Below, piece after piece: positions 1 through 5,467 of a stretch of DNA of 9,583 nt. The stretch's first letter is position 1. Every line of letters starts with the position of its first letter. Made by a program: the position numbers and the translations under genes. Under the pieces are notes generated by a model. The model was not told where the DNA came from. It did not search any database and saw only the letters and a list, made by a program, of their open reading frames with translations. The stretch is from an uncultured Dechloromonas sp. (GTDB lineage: Bacteria; Pseudomonadota; Gammaproteobacteria; Burkholderiales; Rhodocyclaceae), in assembly GCA_946477505.1 (NCBI GenBank), contig CAMKYP010000114.1, positions 1 through 9,583 on the forward strand, given 5' to 3'.

Positions 1-128
1 AGATCAAGACCGGTTCGCTGTCGCGTTCCGACCGTATCGCCAAGTACAACCAGCTGATCCGCATCGAGGAAGATCTGGGCGATACCGCTTCCTACCCGGG
101 CCGCGAAACCTTCTACAACCTGCGTTAA
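1..128 (+). CDS. eno: Enolase, C-terminal end (partial)
   Basis: Only the last 41 codons and the stop (TAA, 126-128) are present; the gene begins left of the window. The readable tail, IKTGSLSRSDRIAKYNQL then IRIEEDLGDTASYPG and finally FYNLR, is the conserved C-terminus of enolase. This cytosolic glycolytic enzyme converts 2-phosphoglycerate to phosphoenolpyruvate and is also a component of the RNA degradosome in some proteobacteria. The SLSRSDR stretch lies just after the catalytic-lysine region in the family. The next gene, ftsB, starts only 6 nt after the stop, so the two are probably co-transcribed; eno-ftsB is a widespread arrangement in beta- and gammaproteobacteria. Identification rests on direct recognition of the C-terminal sequence. 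Confidence 0.95.
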   Translation, partial: IKTGSLSRSDRIAKYNQLIRIEEDLGDTASYPGRETFYNLR

Positions 129-134
129 TCACGC

Positions 135-419
135 ATGCGTTGGCTGACGGTCGGCCTTCTCGTAGCCATCGGCCTGCTCCAGTACCCCCTGTGGGTGGGT
201 AAGGGGGGCTGGCTGAAGGTGTGGGAATACGACCGTCAGTTGCAGCAGCAAAAGGAAGTCACCCGCAAACTGGAAATTCGGAATGCGGGTCTCGATGCCG
301 AAGTTCGTGACCTGAAGCAAGGCTACGATGCCATCGAGGAGCGTGCCCGTTTCGAACTGGGCATGGTCAAGCAGGACGAAACCTTCGTCCAGATTCCCGA
401 GAAAGTTCCCGGGAAATAA
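135..419 (+). CDS. ftsB: Cell division protein FtsB
   Basis: This 94-aa bitopic membrane protein is the FtsB of the FtsQ-FtsL-FtsB divisome subcomplex, which links the Z-ring to activation of septal peptidoglycan synthesis. The N-terminus (MRW) is followed by one transmembrane helix at about residues 4-20, then the family signature YPLWVGKGGW (17-26). A heptad-type coiled coil rich in Q, E, K and L follows (about 32-68) and would pair with FtsL in the periplasm. The tail contains an ARFELGMVK segment (about 77-85), matching the conserved FtsB region that contacts FtsQ. Length fits the family (about 90-105 aa). The ATG at 135 lies 6 nt after the eno stop with no clear Shine-Dalgarno, so translation probably depends on coupling to eno. 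Confidence 0.95.
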   Translation: MRWLTVGLLVAIGLLQYPLWVGKGGWLKVWEYDRQLQQQKEVTRKLEIRNAGLDAEVRDLKQGYDAIEERARFELGMVKQDETFVQIPEKVPGK

Positions 420-443
420 TTCTCTAAATCGGCCTAAACGCTG

Positions 444-472
444 TAGTCACCGGCATTTGCCTCCGCTAGAAT
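444..472 (+). promoter_or_regulatory. Candidate sigma-70 promoter for the peroxiredoxin gene
   Basis: A -10 hexamer TAGAAT (467-472; 5 of 6 to TATAAT) stands 17 nt from a weaker -35 hexamer TAGTCA (444-449; 4 of 6 to TTGACA) in the 83-nt gap between ftsB and the peroxiredoxin gene. The expected start would be near 479, leaving a short leader that contains the ribosome binding site. Motif matching only; no transcription evidence. Confidence 0.4.
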
Positions 473-490
473 CGTTCTCAGCAGTCCCCC

Positions 491-496
491 GAGGAG
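491..496 (+). promoter_or_regulatory. Ribosome binding site of the peroxiredoxin gene
   Basis: GAGGAG lies 6 nt before the ATG at 503. It is close to consensus and fixes this start. Confidence 0.75.
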
Positions 497-502
497 AACA
501 AA

Positions 503-973
503 ATGCTGCTCAAGGTTGGCGAAAAAGCCCCCGTCTTTTCACTGCCGGATGCCGACATGGAGACTGTCGATCTGGCCAGATACCAAGGCAAGCACATCGT
601 GATTTTTTTCTATCCGAAGGATGGGACGCCTTGCTGTACAAAGGAAGTCACCGATTTTTCGGATCACGAGGAGGAATTTCTCCGTCATGATTGCATCCTG
701 CTCGGCATTAGCCGTGACGATTGCCTGAAACATGCGGAGTTCCGCGACAAGGAAGGCATCGGTATCGAATTGTTGTCGGATACCGAAGGCATCGTCTGTA
801 AGCAGTACGGAGTGTGGCAGGCCAGGGAAGTCGATGGTCACCGGAAATTCGGCGTCTGCCGGTCCACCTTCGTCATCGATCGGGCAGGAACCATACGTCA
901 CGCACTCTACAACGTTAATTACAAGGGTCATGCCCTCGAAGTGTTACGTTTGGTCAAGGAGCTCAATTCCTGA
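503..973 (+). CDS. bcp: BCP/PrxQ-type peroxiredoxin (thiol peroxidase)
   Basis: This 156-aa thioredoxin-fold protein should reduce hydrogen peroxide and organic hydroperoxides in the cytosol using a peroxidatic cysteine and thiol donors. The order is typical of the BCP/PrxQ class: VGEKAPVFSLPD near the N-terminus, IVIFFYPKDGTPCCTKE (32-48) with the peroxidatic Cys at 45, ISRDD (about 69-73), and RSTFVID (120-126) with the active-site Arg120. Two features are unusual. The residue before the peroxidatic Cys is Cys44 rather than the usual Gly. The position of the classic PrxQ resolving Cys (five residues after the peroxidatic one) is Thr50. Other cysteines are at 64, 74, 99 and 119, so any resolving thiol differs from the textbook site. 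Own promoter and strong ribosome binding site are likely. Family is certain; the gene symbol is by family. Confidence 0.88.
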   Translation: MLLKVGEKAPVFSLPDADMETVDLARYQGKHIVIFFYPKDGTPCCTKEVTDFSDHEEEFLRHDCILLGISRDDCLKHAEFRDKEGIGIELLSDTEGIVCKQYGVWQAREVDGHRKFGVCRSTFVIDRAGTIRHALYNVNYKGHALEVLRLVKELNS

Positions 974-979
974 GCTTTC
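960..979 (+). terminator. Weak hairpin at the peroxiredoxin stop codon
   Basis: AGCTCA (960-965) and TGAGCT (971-976) form a 6-bp stem with a 5-nt loop, followed by only two further T. The stem includes the stop codon. It could attenuate transcription before slyD, but the U-tract is too short for a confident call. Confidence 0.25.
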
Positions 980-991
980 AGGGGGCGATGG

Positions 992-997
992 TAGAAT
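992..997 (+). promoter_or_regulatory. Candidate -10 element for slyD
   Basis: TAGAAT lies in the 117-nt gap between the peroxiredoxin stop and slyD, and is the same hexamer as the one before the peroxiredoxin gene. No convincing -35 hexamer lies 16-18 nt upstream, so this is a partial promoter match. Confidence 0.3.
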
Positions 998-1090
998 GGA
1001 AACCTTCGCGCGGATTCCGTATTTGGCACAAGCTTGTTGCCGGATCGCCGAATTGCCGAGAAAGCCCATCAATACTAGGAATTCCACAGA

Positions 1091-1591
1091 ATGAACATGC
1101 AGGTTGCCAAGAACACCGTTATCACGCTCGATTACCACGTCAAGGATCCGGACGGGGAGGTGGTCGACGAAGGCCGCGAGCCGCTGGTTTACCTGCACGG
1201 TGGTTACGACGATATTTTCCCGAAGATCGAAGAAGCGCTGCAGGGCAAGAAGGTCGGCGAGTCGGTCCAGGTCAAGCTGCAGCCGGACGAGGCTTTCGGC
1301 GAATACGATGCCGAAATGGTCCAGATTGAGCCGCGCAAGGATTTTCCGAAGGAACTCCAGGTAGGCATGCAGTTCGAAGGGGGGCCGGAAGATGGTGCCG
1401 AAGACGATTTCGTGATCTATCGGGTGACCGATATCGCCGATGACAAGGTCGTACTCGATGGCAATCATCCGCTGGCCGGCATGGCATTGCTGTTCACTTG
1501 CACAGTGACAGCGATTCGCCCCGCCAGCGAGGAAGAAATCGAGCATGGTCACGTCCATCATCCGGATGACGATGGCGAAACCTGCCACTAA
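1091..1591 (+). CDS. slyD: SlyD-like FKBP-type peptidyl-prolyl cis-trans isomerase
   Basis: This 166-aa cytosolic protein fits the SlyD branch of FKBP prolyl isomerases, which combine isomerase and chaperone activity and, with a histidine-rich tail, deliver nickel. The N-terminal half-domain starts VAKNTVITLDYHVKDPDG, followed by PLVYLHGGYDDIFPKIEEAL. PDEAFGEYD marks entry to the insert-in-flap chaperone domain (about 70-130), and DGNHPLAGMALLF returns to the FKBP fold. The C-terminal tail, from EHGHVHH to the end, keeps four His (152, 154, 156, 157) plus a final CH, and is much shorter than the long metal-binding tail of E. coli SlyD, so nickel handling may be reduced. AGGA (1077-1080) lies 10 nt before the first ATG; a second in-frame ATG at 1097 is possible but worse spaced. 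A strong terminator follows. Confidence 0.9.
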   Translation: MNMQVAKNTVITLDYHVKDPDGEVVDEGREPLVYLHGGYDDIFPKIEEALQGKKVGESVQVKLQPDEAFGEYDAEMVQIEPRKDFPKELQVGMQFEGGPEDGAEDDFVIYRVTDIADDKVVLDGNHPLAGMALLFTCTVTAIRPASEEEIEHGHVHHPDDDGETCH

Positions 1592-1610
1592 GTCACTTTG
1601 CCGCTGACTG

Positions 1611-1637
1611 AAATACCCGCCCAGGCGGGTATTTTTT
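1611..1637 (+). terminator. Intrinsic terminator after slyD
   Basis: AAATACCCGCC (1611-1621) and GGCGGGTATTT (1624-1634) are perfect inverted repeats around CA (in practice a 4-nt loop with the last C-G open). The arm runs into a six-T tract (1632-1637). It lies 20 nt after the slyD stop. The opposite strand has a shorter T-run beyond the stem, so the hairpin could also serve the converging mutS-phosphoesterase transcript, whose last stop is at 1698. Confidence 0.9.
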
Positions 1638-1697
1638 CGCCTGCAAAGCAAACATGGCATGGGCTGAGTTCCGGCCCGGCGTCTCCTGCGCGTGGTG

Positions 1698-2657
1698 CTA
1701 TTCGTGCCTTGTCGGCCAGGGGTGGTTTTCGAAGCGGATCGAGGCGGGCGAGTCGGAATCGATGATTCCGGTAGTCCACCCCATGAATGGTGAGCCGAAG
1801 GTTTCCACGCGAACGAAATTGCTCAGCGGCCGGCCGCTTTGATCGCGCATTGGCTGATCGATCCGGTTCATATGCGTATCGCCATGAACGGCGACCACCT
1901 GCCCCTGGAAACCGAGTGTTTCGTCACGCAGCGTATCGAGAAATTCGCGGTATGCGCGATGTGCCAAGCCTTGTGTATGGTGCTTGAAGCCGGGATTGGC
2001 CTGAAACAACAGGACGAGGCTCCGCATGTTCTCGCGTCGGGCCAGCGCAAAATTTTCCTTGAGCCAGGCGATGGTGACCGGATGGCGGGCTGCATAGTCG
2101 GCACGCGGTATATCGGTCATTCCCCAGTTATTGTTGCCGCCCGGTAGATTGAAGGTGACAAAGAGCGTTGGTCCCAGGCGAAAGCGGGCGTGCTCCGGGT
2201 AGGTGCCGGGCTGCCGTTCGAGTGTCAGCGTTGTCCGGCCAAGCGATTGATTTTTGCTCCAGAATAGACTGCGCAGCTTTGCCAGTCGTTCCTGCGGGTC
2301 GTAACCCCCGTTGCTGAGACGCTCGCAGTCTGTCCATTCGTTGTCCCCTGGAATGAAAATGAAGGGGATACGACTGTTATCGAAGAGCTGGAAACGATCC
2401 GTGAATACCTCGTCTGAGCACGGGCTCGAGCCGGACTTGAAATCGCCGATATGTATGATCACATCGACCTTGCTGTCAGCAATGGCGGACAGCATCTTCG
2501 GTAACTCCGCTCGCTCGTGGCTGTTGTACGGTGTATCGCCGATCAGCGCAAATCGCCAGGTTTCGGCGACGCTGGACAAGGAGATGGAGGCTAACGCCAA
2601 GGCCGGCAGCAGTTTGCGGATGATTCCGCCAGTCTTTGCCCGGCGATGGCCGATCAA
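1698..2657 (-). CDS. Exported calcineurin-like metallophosphoesterase
   Basis: This 319-aa protein belongs to the calcineurin-like phosphoesterase superfamily, two-metal phosphatases and phosphodiesterases; the substrate is unknown. The N-terminus has basic residues (H4-K15), a hydrophobic run to about residue 30 and a likely signal peptidase I site SVA|ET after Ala31, so the enzyme is probably periplasmic. Metal-site motifs appear in order: IGDTPY (Asp41), HIGDFK (Asp72), PGDNEW (104-108, the GNHE-like block) and HGDTHMNR (His258, His262). The usual His of the first DxH motif is replaced by Pro43, and GNH is GDN, as in a recognisable subfamily. The start is TTG at 2657, overlapping the mutS stop by 4 nt (TTGA), with an AAGGG-like site about 9-10 nt upstream; no ATG or GTG in frame would preserve the signal peptide. 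Translation should be coupled to mutS, though no functional link to repair is evident. Confidence 0.85.
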   Translation of the reverse strand: MIGHRRAKTGGIIRKLLPALALASISLSSVAETWRFALIGDTPYNSHERAELPKMLSAIADSKVDVIIHIGDFKSGSSPCSDEVFTDRFQLFDNSRIPFIFIPGDNEWTDCERLSNGGYDPQERLAKLRSLFWSKNQSLGRTTLTLERQPGTYPEHARFRLGPTLFVTFNLPGGNNNWGMTDIPRADYAARHPVTIAWLKENFALARRENMRSLVLLFQANPGFKHHTQGLAHRAYREFLDTLRDETLGFQGQVVAVHGDTHMNRIDQPMRDQSGRPLSNFVRVETFGSPFMGWTTGIIDSDSPASIRFENHPWPTRHE

Positions 2658-5248
2658 CGCACTAGCCCTTTCAAGGCGTACAGGGTGTCGAGGGCTTCGC
2701 GCGGGGTCAGGCTGTCAGGATCGATCGCCGCCAACCGGTCGACGACGGGATGCGGCTCTGCCGGCTCCGCTTCGCCCTGGGCAAAGAGGTCCGGCTGCAG
2801 CGGATCGACAGCAGCCCGCTGCTCGAATTCGCGCAGCTGTTTACGGGCGGTGCGGACGACGGCAGCGGGGATGCCGGCCAATGCGGCGACTTGTATGCCA
2901 TAGCTTTGGTTGGCCGGGCCTTCCTCGACGGCATGCATGAAAACGATGCGGTCGTTATGCTCGACGGCGCCGAGGTGGACGTTGGCAAGCTCCGAATACT
3001 CGTGCGACAGCCGGGTCAGTTCGAAGTAGTGCGTGGCGAACAAGGTCAGGCTGCGGTTTTTCTCGATCAGATGGCGCAGGATGGCGAAGGCCAGCGCCAT
3101 GCCGTCGAAGGTCGAGGTGCCGCGGCCGATCTCGTCCATCAGAACCAAGCTCTGCGCCGTGGCATGGTGCAGGATGGCAGCGGCCTCGGTCATCTCGACC
3201 ATGAAGGTCGACCGGCCGGAAGCCAGGTCGTCGGAGGCGCCGATGCGGGTGAAGATGCGGTCGAGCGGGCCAAGTACGCAGGAGTCGGCCGGCACGTAGC
3301 TGCCGATGTGAGCAAGTAGCGCGATCAGCGCTACCTGGCGCATGTAGGTCGATTTACCGCCCATGTTCGGGCCAGTGATCAGCAGCAGGCGACGGTTGTC
3401 GGCGAGCTGGCAGTCGTTGGCGATGAAGGTCGCGGCCTGGTTGGCGAGTTCGCCTTCGACAACCGGGTGGCGGCCATTGACGATGTTCAGTTGCGTGTCG
3501 GCTGCGAATTCGGGTTTGCACCAGTTGCGCTTGAGGGCTGATTCGGCGAAACCAGCCAGCAGGTCGAGTTGGGCGACGGCACGGGCGATGGTCTGCAGGG
3601 TCGGGACAACCGGCAGTAAGGCGTCGAGAATGGCCTCGTAGAGCAGCTTCTCGCGGGCCAGTGAGCGTTCCTGAGCCGACAGTGCCTTGTCCTCGAAGGC
3701 CTTCAATTCCGGCGTGATGTAGCGCTCGGCATTCTTCAGGGTCTGGCGGCGGCGGTAATCATCAGGAATCTTGTCGACGTTGGCGTGCGTGACTTCGATG
3801 TAGAAGCCATGCACTTTGTTGAACTCCACCTTGAGACTGGAAATCCCCGTCCGCTCACGTTCGCGGGCTTCCATGTCAACCAGGAAGGCGCCGCAGTTGT
3901 CGTTCAGCGAGCGCAGTTCGTCGAGGTCGGGGTCGTAGCCCGGGGCGATTACCCCGCCGTCGCGCACTTGGGCGCCGGGTTCGGCGGCGATGGCGCGAAC
4001 CAGCAATTCGAGCGCCGCTTCCGGAGTCTGTAGTTCGGAAAACAGCTGGGCAATCAGCGGTGCCGGTTGCTCCATGAGTGGCGCGCGCAATTCCGGCAGG
4101 CGGGCCAGCGATTCGCGCAGGCTGGCCAAGTCGCGCGGGCGGGCATTGCGCAGCGCGATGCGACCGGCAATGCGCTCAATATCGGCGATGCCGCGCAGGG
4201 CCTTGCGGACTTCACCGGCCAGTCGTCCATAGTCTTCGAGCAGGCCTTCGACGGCGCCATGGCGCAGGGCCGGAATGTCACGCTCGCGCAGCGGGTGGTG
4301 CAGGGTATGGCGCAGCAGGCGGGAGCCCATGCTGGTTACACAGTTGTCGAGCAGCGAAAACAGTGTCGGTGATGGCTGGCCGCGCAAGGTTTCGGTCAGT
4401 TCCAGGTTGCGTCGGGTGGCCAGGTCAAGGCCCAGGAAGGCACCTTCCAGTTCGACCGTTAGCCCGCGCAAATGCGGCAGCTTCCCTGACTGTGTAGCCT
4501 GGGCATACTGCAGAAGCGCCCCGGCGGCAGCGATGGCAGGCCTCAGGCCTTCGGCACCGAAACCAGCCAGCGAGGCAACTTCGAACTGGTCGCATAGCAG
4601 GCGTCGTGCGGAATCGAAATCAAAATACCAGTCGGGTTGCCGGGTCCGGGCCGCGTCGCTGGCGAAATTCGGCGTCCAGCTTTCGGGGTAGAGAATTTCA
4701 GCCGGACGTATGCGCTCCAGCGCCGCGGGAAGTTGCTCGACTGCAACCTCAATCAGGATGAATTCTCCGCTGGCCAGGTTCAACCGCGCAATTCCGGCTG
4801 TATTCCGATGCGTGGCGAGGGCGAGTAGCCAGATGTCCTGCTTGTCGTCGATCAGCGCTGCATCGGTCAGCGTACCGGGCGTGACGATGCGCGCGACAGC
4901 GCGTTCGACCGGCCCCTTGCTGGTGGCTGGGTCGCCTATCTGCTCGCAGATCACCGCCGATTCGCCCATCTTGACCAAGCGCGCCAGGTAGGGCTCCAGG
5001 GAATGAAAGGGAACACCGCACATTTTGATCGGCACGCCAGCAGACTGGCCGCGCGTGGTCAGCGTAATGTCGAGCAGTCGCGCAGCCTTTTCGGCATCTT
5101 CATAGAACAGTTCGTAGAAATCCCCCATCCTGTAGAACAGCAGGGTATTCGGATGGTTTGCCTTGAGCGCCAAGTACTGCTGCATCATCGGCGTGTGACT
5201 TTTTGTGTCCACGCTGGTATTGGTTGTTTGGCTATTTTTTGTTTTCAT
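2654..5248 (-). CDS. mutS: DNA mismatch repair protein MutS
   Basis: This 864-aa ATPase binds base mismatches and small loops and recruits MutL (E. coli MutS is 853 aa). Domain I carries the mismatch-wedging Phe-X-Glu motif in MGDFYELF (Phe44, Glu46), followed by CGVPFH and VICEQIGDPATSKGPVER. The connector, core and clamp domains follow, with KVEFNKVHGFYIEVT in the clamp/lever region. The ATPase domain has Walker A GPNMGGKST (626-634), Walker B LVLMDE (Asp705, Glu706), then GRGTSTFDG and the ATHYFELT switch. A C-terminal tail (about 800-864) corresponds to the dimer/tetramer and beta-clamp region. The frame is intact. Oddity: residues 2-17 (KTKNSQTTNTSVDTKS) are AT-rich in coding and unlike ordinary MutS N-termini; canonical sequence begins at HTPMMQQY (18). 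No good Shine-Dalgarno precedes the ATG. The 5' end probably lies in acquired DNA. Confidence 0.97.
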   Translation of the reverse strand: MKTKNSQTTNTSVDTKSHTPMMQQYLALKANHPNTLLFYRMGDFYELFYEDAEKAARLLDITLTTRGQSAGVPIKMCGVPFHSLEPYLARLVKMGESAVICEQIGDPATSKGPVERAVARIVTPGTLTDAALIDDKQDIWLLALATHRNTAGIARLNLASGEFILIEVAVEQLPAALERIRPAEILYPESWTPNFASDAARTRQPDWYFDFDSARRLLCDQFEVASLAGFGAEGLRPAIAAAGALLQYAQATQSGKLPHLRGLTVELEGAFLGLDLATRRNLELTETLRGQPSPTLFSLLDNCVTSMGSRLLRHTLHHPLRERDIPALRHGAVEGLLEDYGRLAGEVRKALRGIADIERIAGRIALRNARPRDLASLRESLARLPELRAPLMEQPAPLIAQLFSELQTPEAALELLVRAIAAEPGAQVRDGGVIAPGYDPDLDELRSLNDNCGAFLVDMEARERERTGISSLKVEFNKVHGFYIEVTHANVDKIPDDYRRRQTLKNAERYITPELKAFEDKALSAQERSLAREKLLYEAILDALLPVVPTLQTIARAVAQLDLLAGFAESALKRNWCKPEFAADTQLNIVNGRHPVVEGELANQAATFIANDCQLADNRRLLLITGPNMGGKSTYMRQVALIALLAHIGSYVPADSCVLGPLDRIFTRIGASDDLASGRSTFMVEMTEAAAILHHATAQSLVLMDEIGRGTSTFDGMALAFAILRHLIEKNRSLTLFATHYFELTRLSHEYSELANVHLGAVEHNDRIVFMHAVEEGPANQSYGIQVAALAGIPAAVVRTARKQLREFEQRAAVDPLQPDLFAQGEAEPAEPHPVVDRLAAIDPDSLTPREALDTLYALKGLVR

Positions 5249-5279
5249 TCAATTGCTTAGTCTGTTTGTTGTTTTTCAT

Positions 5280-5318
5280 TTTGTGGCATTCTGATTCGCT
5301 TTGTGGCAGTTTGTGGCA
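5280..5318 (+). repeat. Three direct repeats of TTTGTGGCA, phased at 20 and 10 nt
   Basis: Exact copies lie at 5280-5288, 5300-5308 and 5310-5318. A diverged fourth copy, TTTGTAGCC (7 of 9), lies at 5324-5332. The start-to-start distances of 20 and 10 nt place the three exact copies on nearly the same face of the helix. Such clusters beside an integrase gene are typical of arm-type binding sites for the recombinase or sites for its accessory protein. They also lie in the mutS leader, so a regulatory role on mutS is possible. Confidence 0.7.
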
Positions 5319-5326
5319 CTGAATTT

Positions 5327-5449
5327 GTAGCCTATGTGTAGCCGATTTTGGGTTGTTGAGCGTTATACTCTGATGCTCAGGCTACACAGTTTTGTTGTTA
5401 ACAAAATATCAATAAAAATCAATAGCCTGTTGAATTATTTGTAGGCTAC
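5327..5449. repeat. Inverted GTAGCC/GGCTAC motifs flanking the integrase promoter region
   Basis: TGTGTAGCC (5335-5343) and GGCTACACA (5380-5388) are a perfect 9-bp inverted pair 36 nt apart. GTAGCCTA (5327-5334) and TAGGCTAC (5442-5449) are a perfect 8-bp inverted pair around the first. One more TAGCC is at 5423-5427. The nested layout suggests paired protein-binding sites or DNA looping rather than a hairpin. Confidence 0.55.
5390..5406. repeat. Palindrome TTTTGTT-GTT-AACAAAA
   Basis: The 7-bp arms (5390-5396 and 5400-5406) around a 3-nt centre form an operator-like dyad 62 nt before the integrase start. It would suit a dimeric regulator controlling the integrase. It has no adjacent U-tract, and the A/T-rich arms make it a weak RNA hairpin, so DNA binding is the likelier role. 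Confidence 0.4.
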
Positions 5450-5455
5450 TCGATT

Positions 5456-5461
5456 AAGGGG
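5456..5461 (+). promoter_or_regulatory. Ribosome binding site of the integrase gene
   Basis: AAGGGG lies 6 nt before the ATG at 5468, supporting this start. Confidence 0.7.
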
Positions 5462-5467
5462 TAAATA

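Larger units (their letters stand above)
5249..5467. other. Gene-free AT-rich region between mutS and the integrase: attachment and control region
   Basis: This 219-nt stretch has no coding sequence and separates two divergent genes. It must carry the leaders of both. It holds three direct TTTGTGGCA repeats, two related TAGCC-type copies, inverted GGCTA copies, and a palindrome TTTTGTTGTTAACAAAA (5390-5406). A TATACT hexamer (5364-5369) has no good -35 on the + strand, and its complement TATAAC lacks one on the - strand, so neither promoter is called. No tRNA or other RNA gene is seen. Confidence 0.6.

Noticed and set aside
944..1660. Long minus-strand open frame (238 codons) opposite slyD
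   Set aside because: It lies across the well-supported slyD gene, the terminator and the end of the peroxiredoxin gene; its sequence resembles no family and long antisense frames are common in GC-rich genes.
2311..2940. Plus-strand open frame of 209 codons across the mutS/phosphoesterase junction
   Set aside because: It is antisense to two confidently identified genes, has Arg/Ser-rich low-complexity translation, and has no ribosome binding site.
5280..5318. CRISPR array
   Set aside because: Repeats are only 9 nt with spacers of 1 and 11 nt, and no cas gene is present.
5364..5369. TATACT as the -10 of an integrase promoter
   Set aside because: No acceptable -35 hexamer at 16-18 nt spacing; kept as a note in the intergenic region rather than called.
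5249..5467. A tRNA or other RNA gene as the integration target
   Set aside because: No cloverleaf, anticodon arm or tRNA 3' end is readable on either strand; the composition change inside mutS points to the mutS 5' end as the target.
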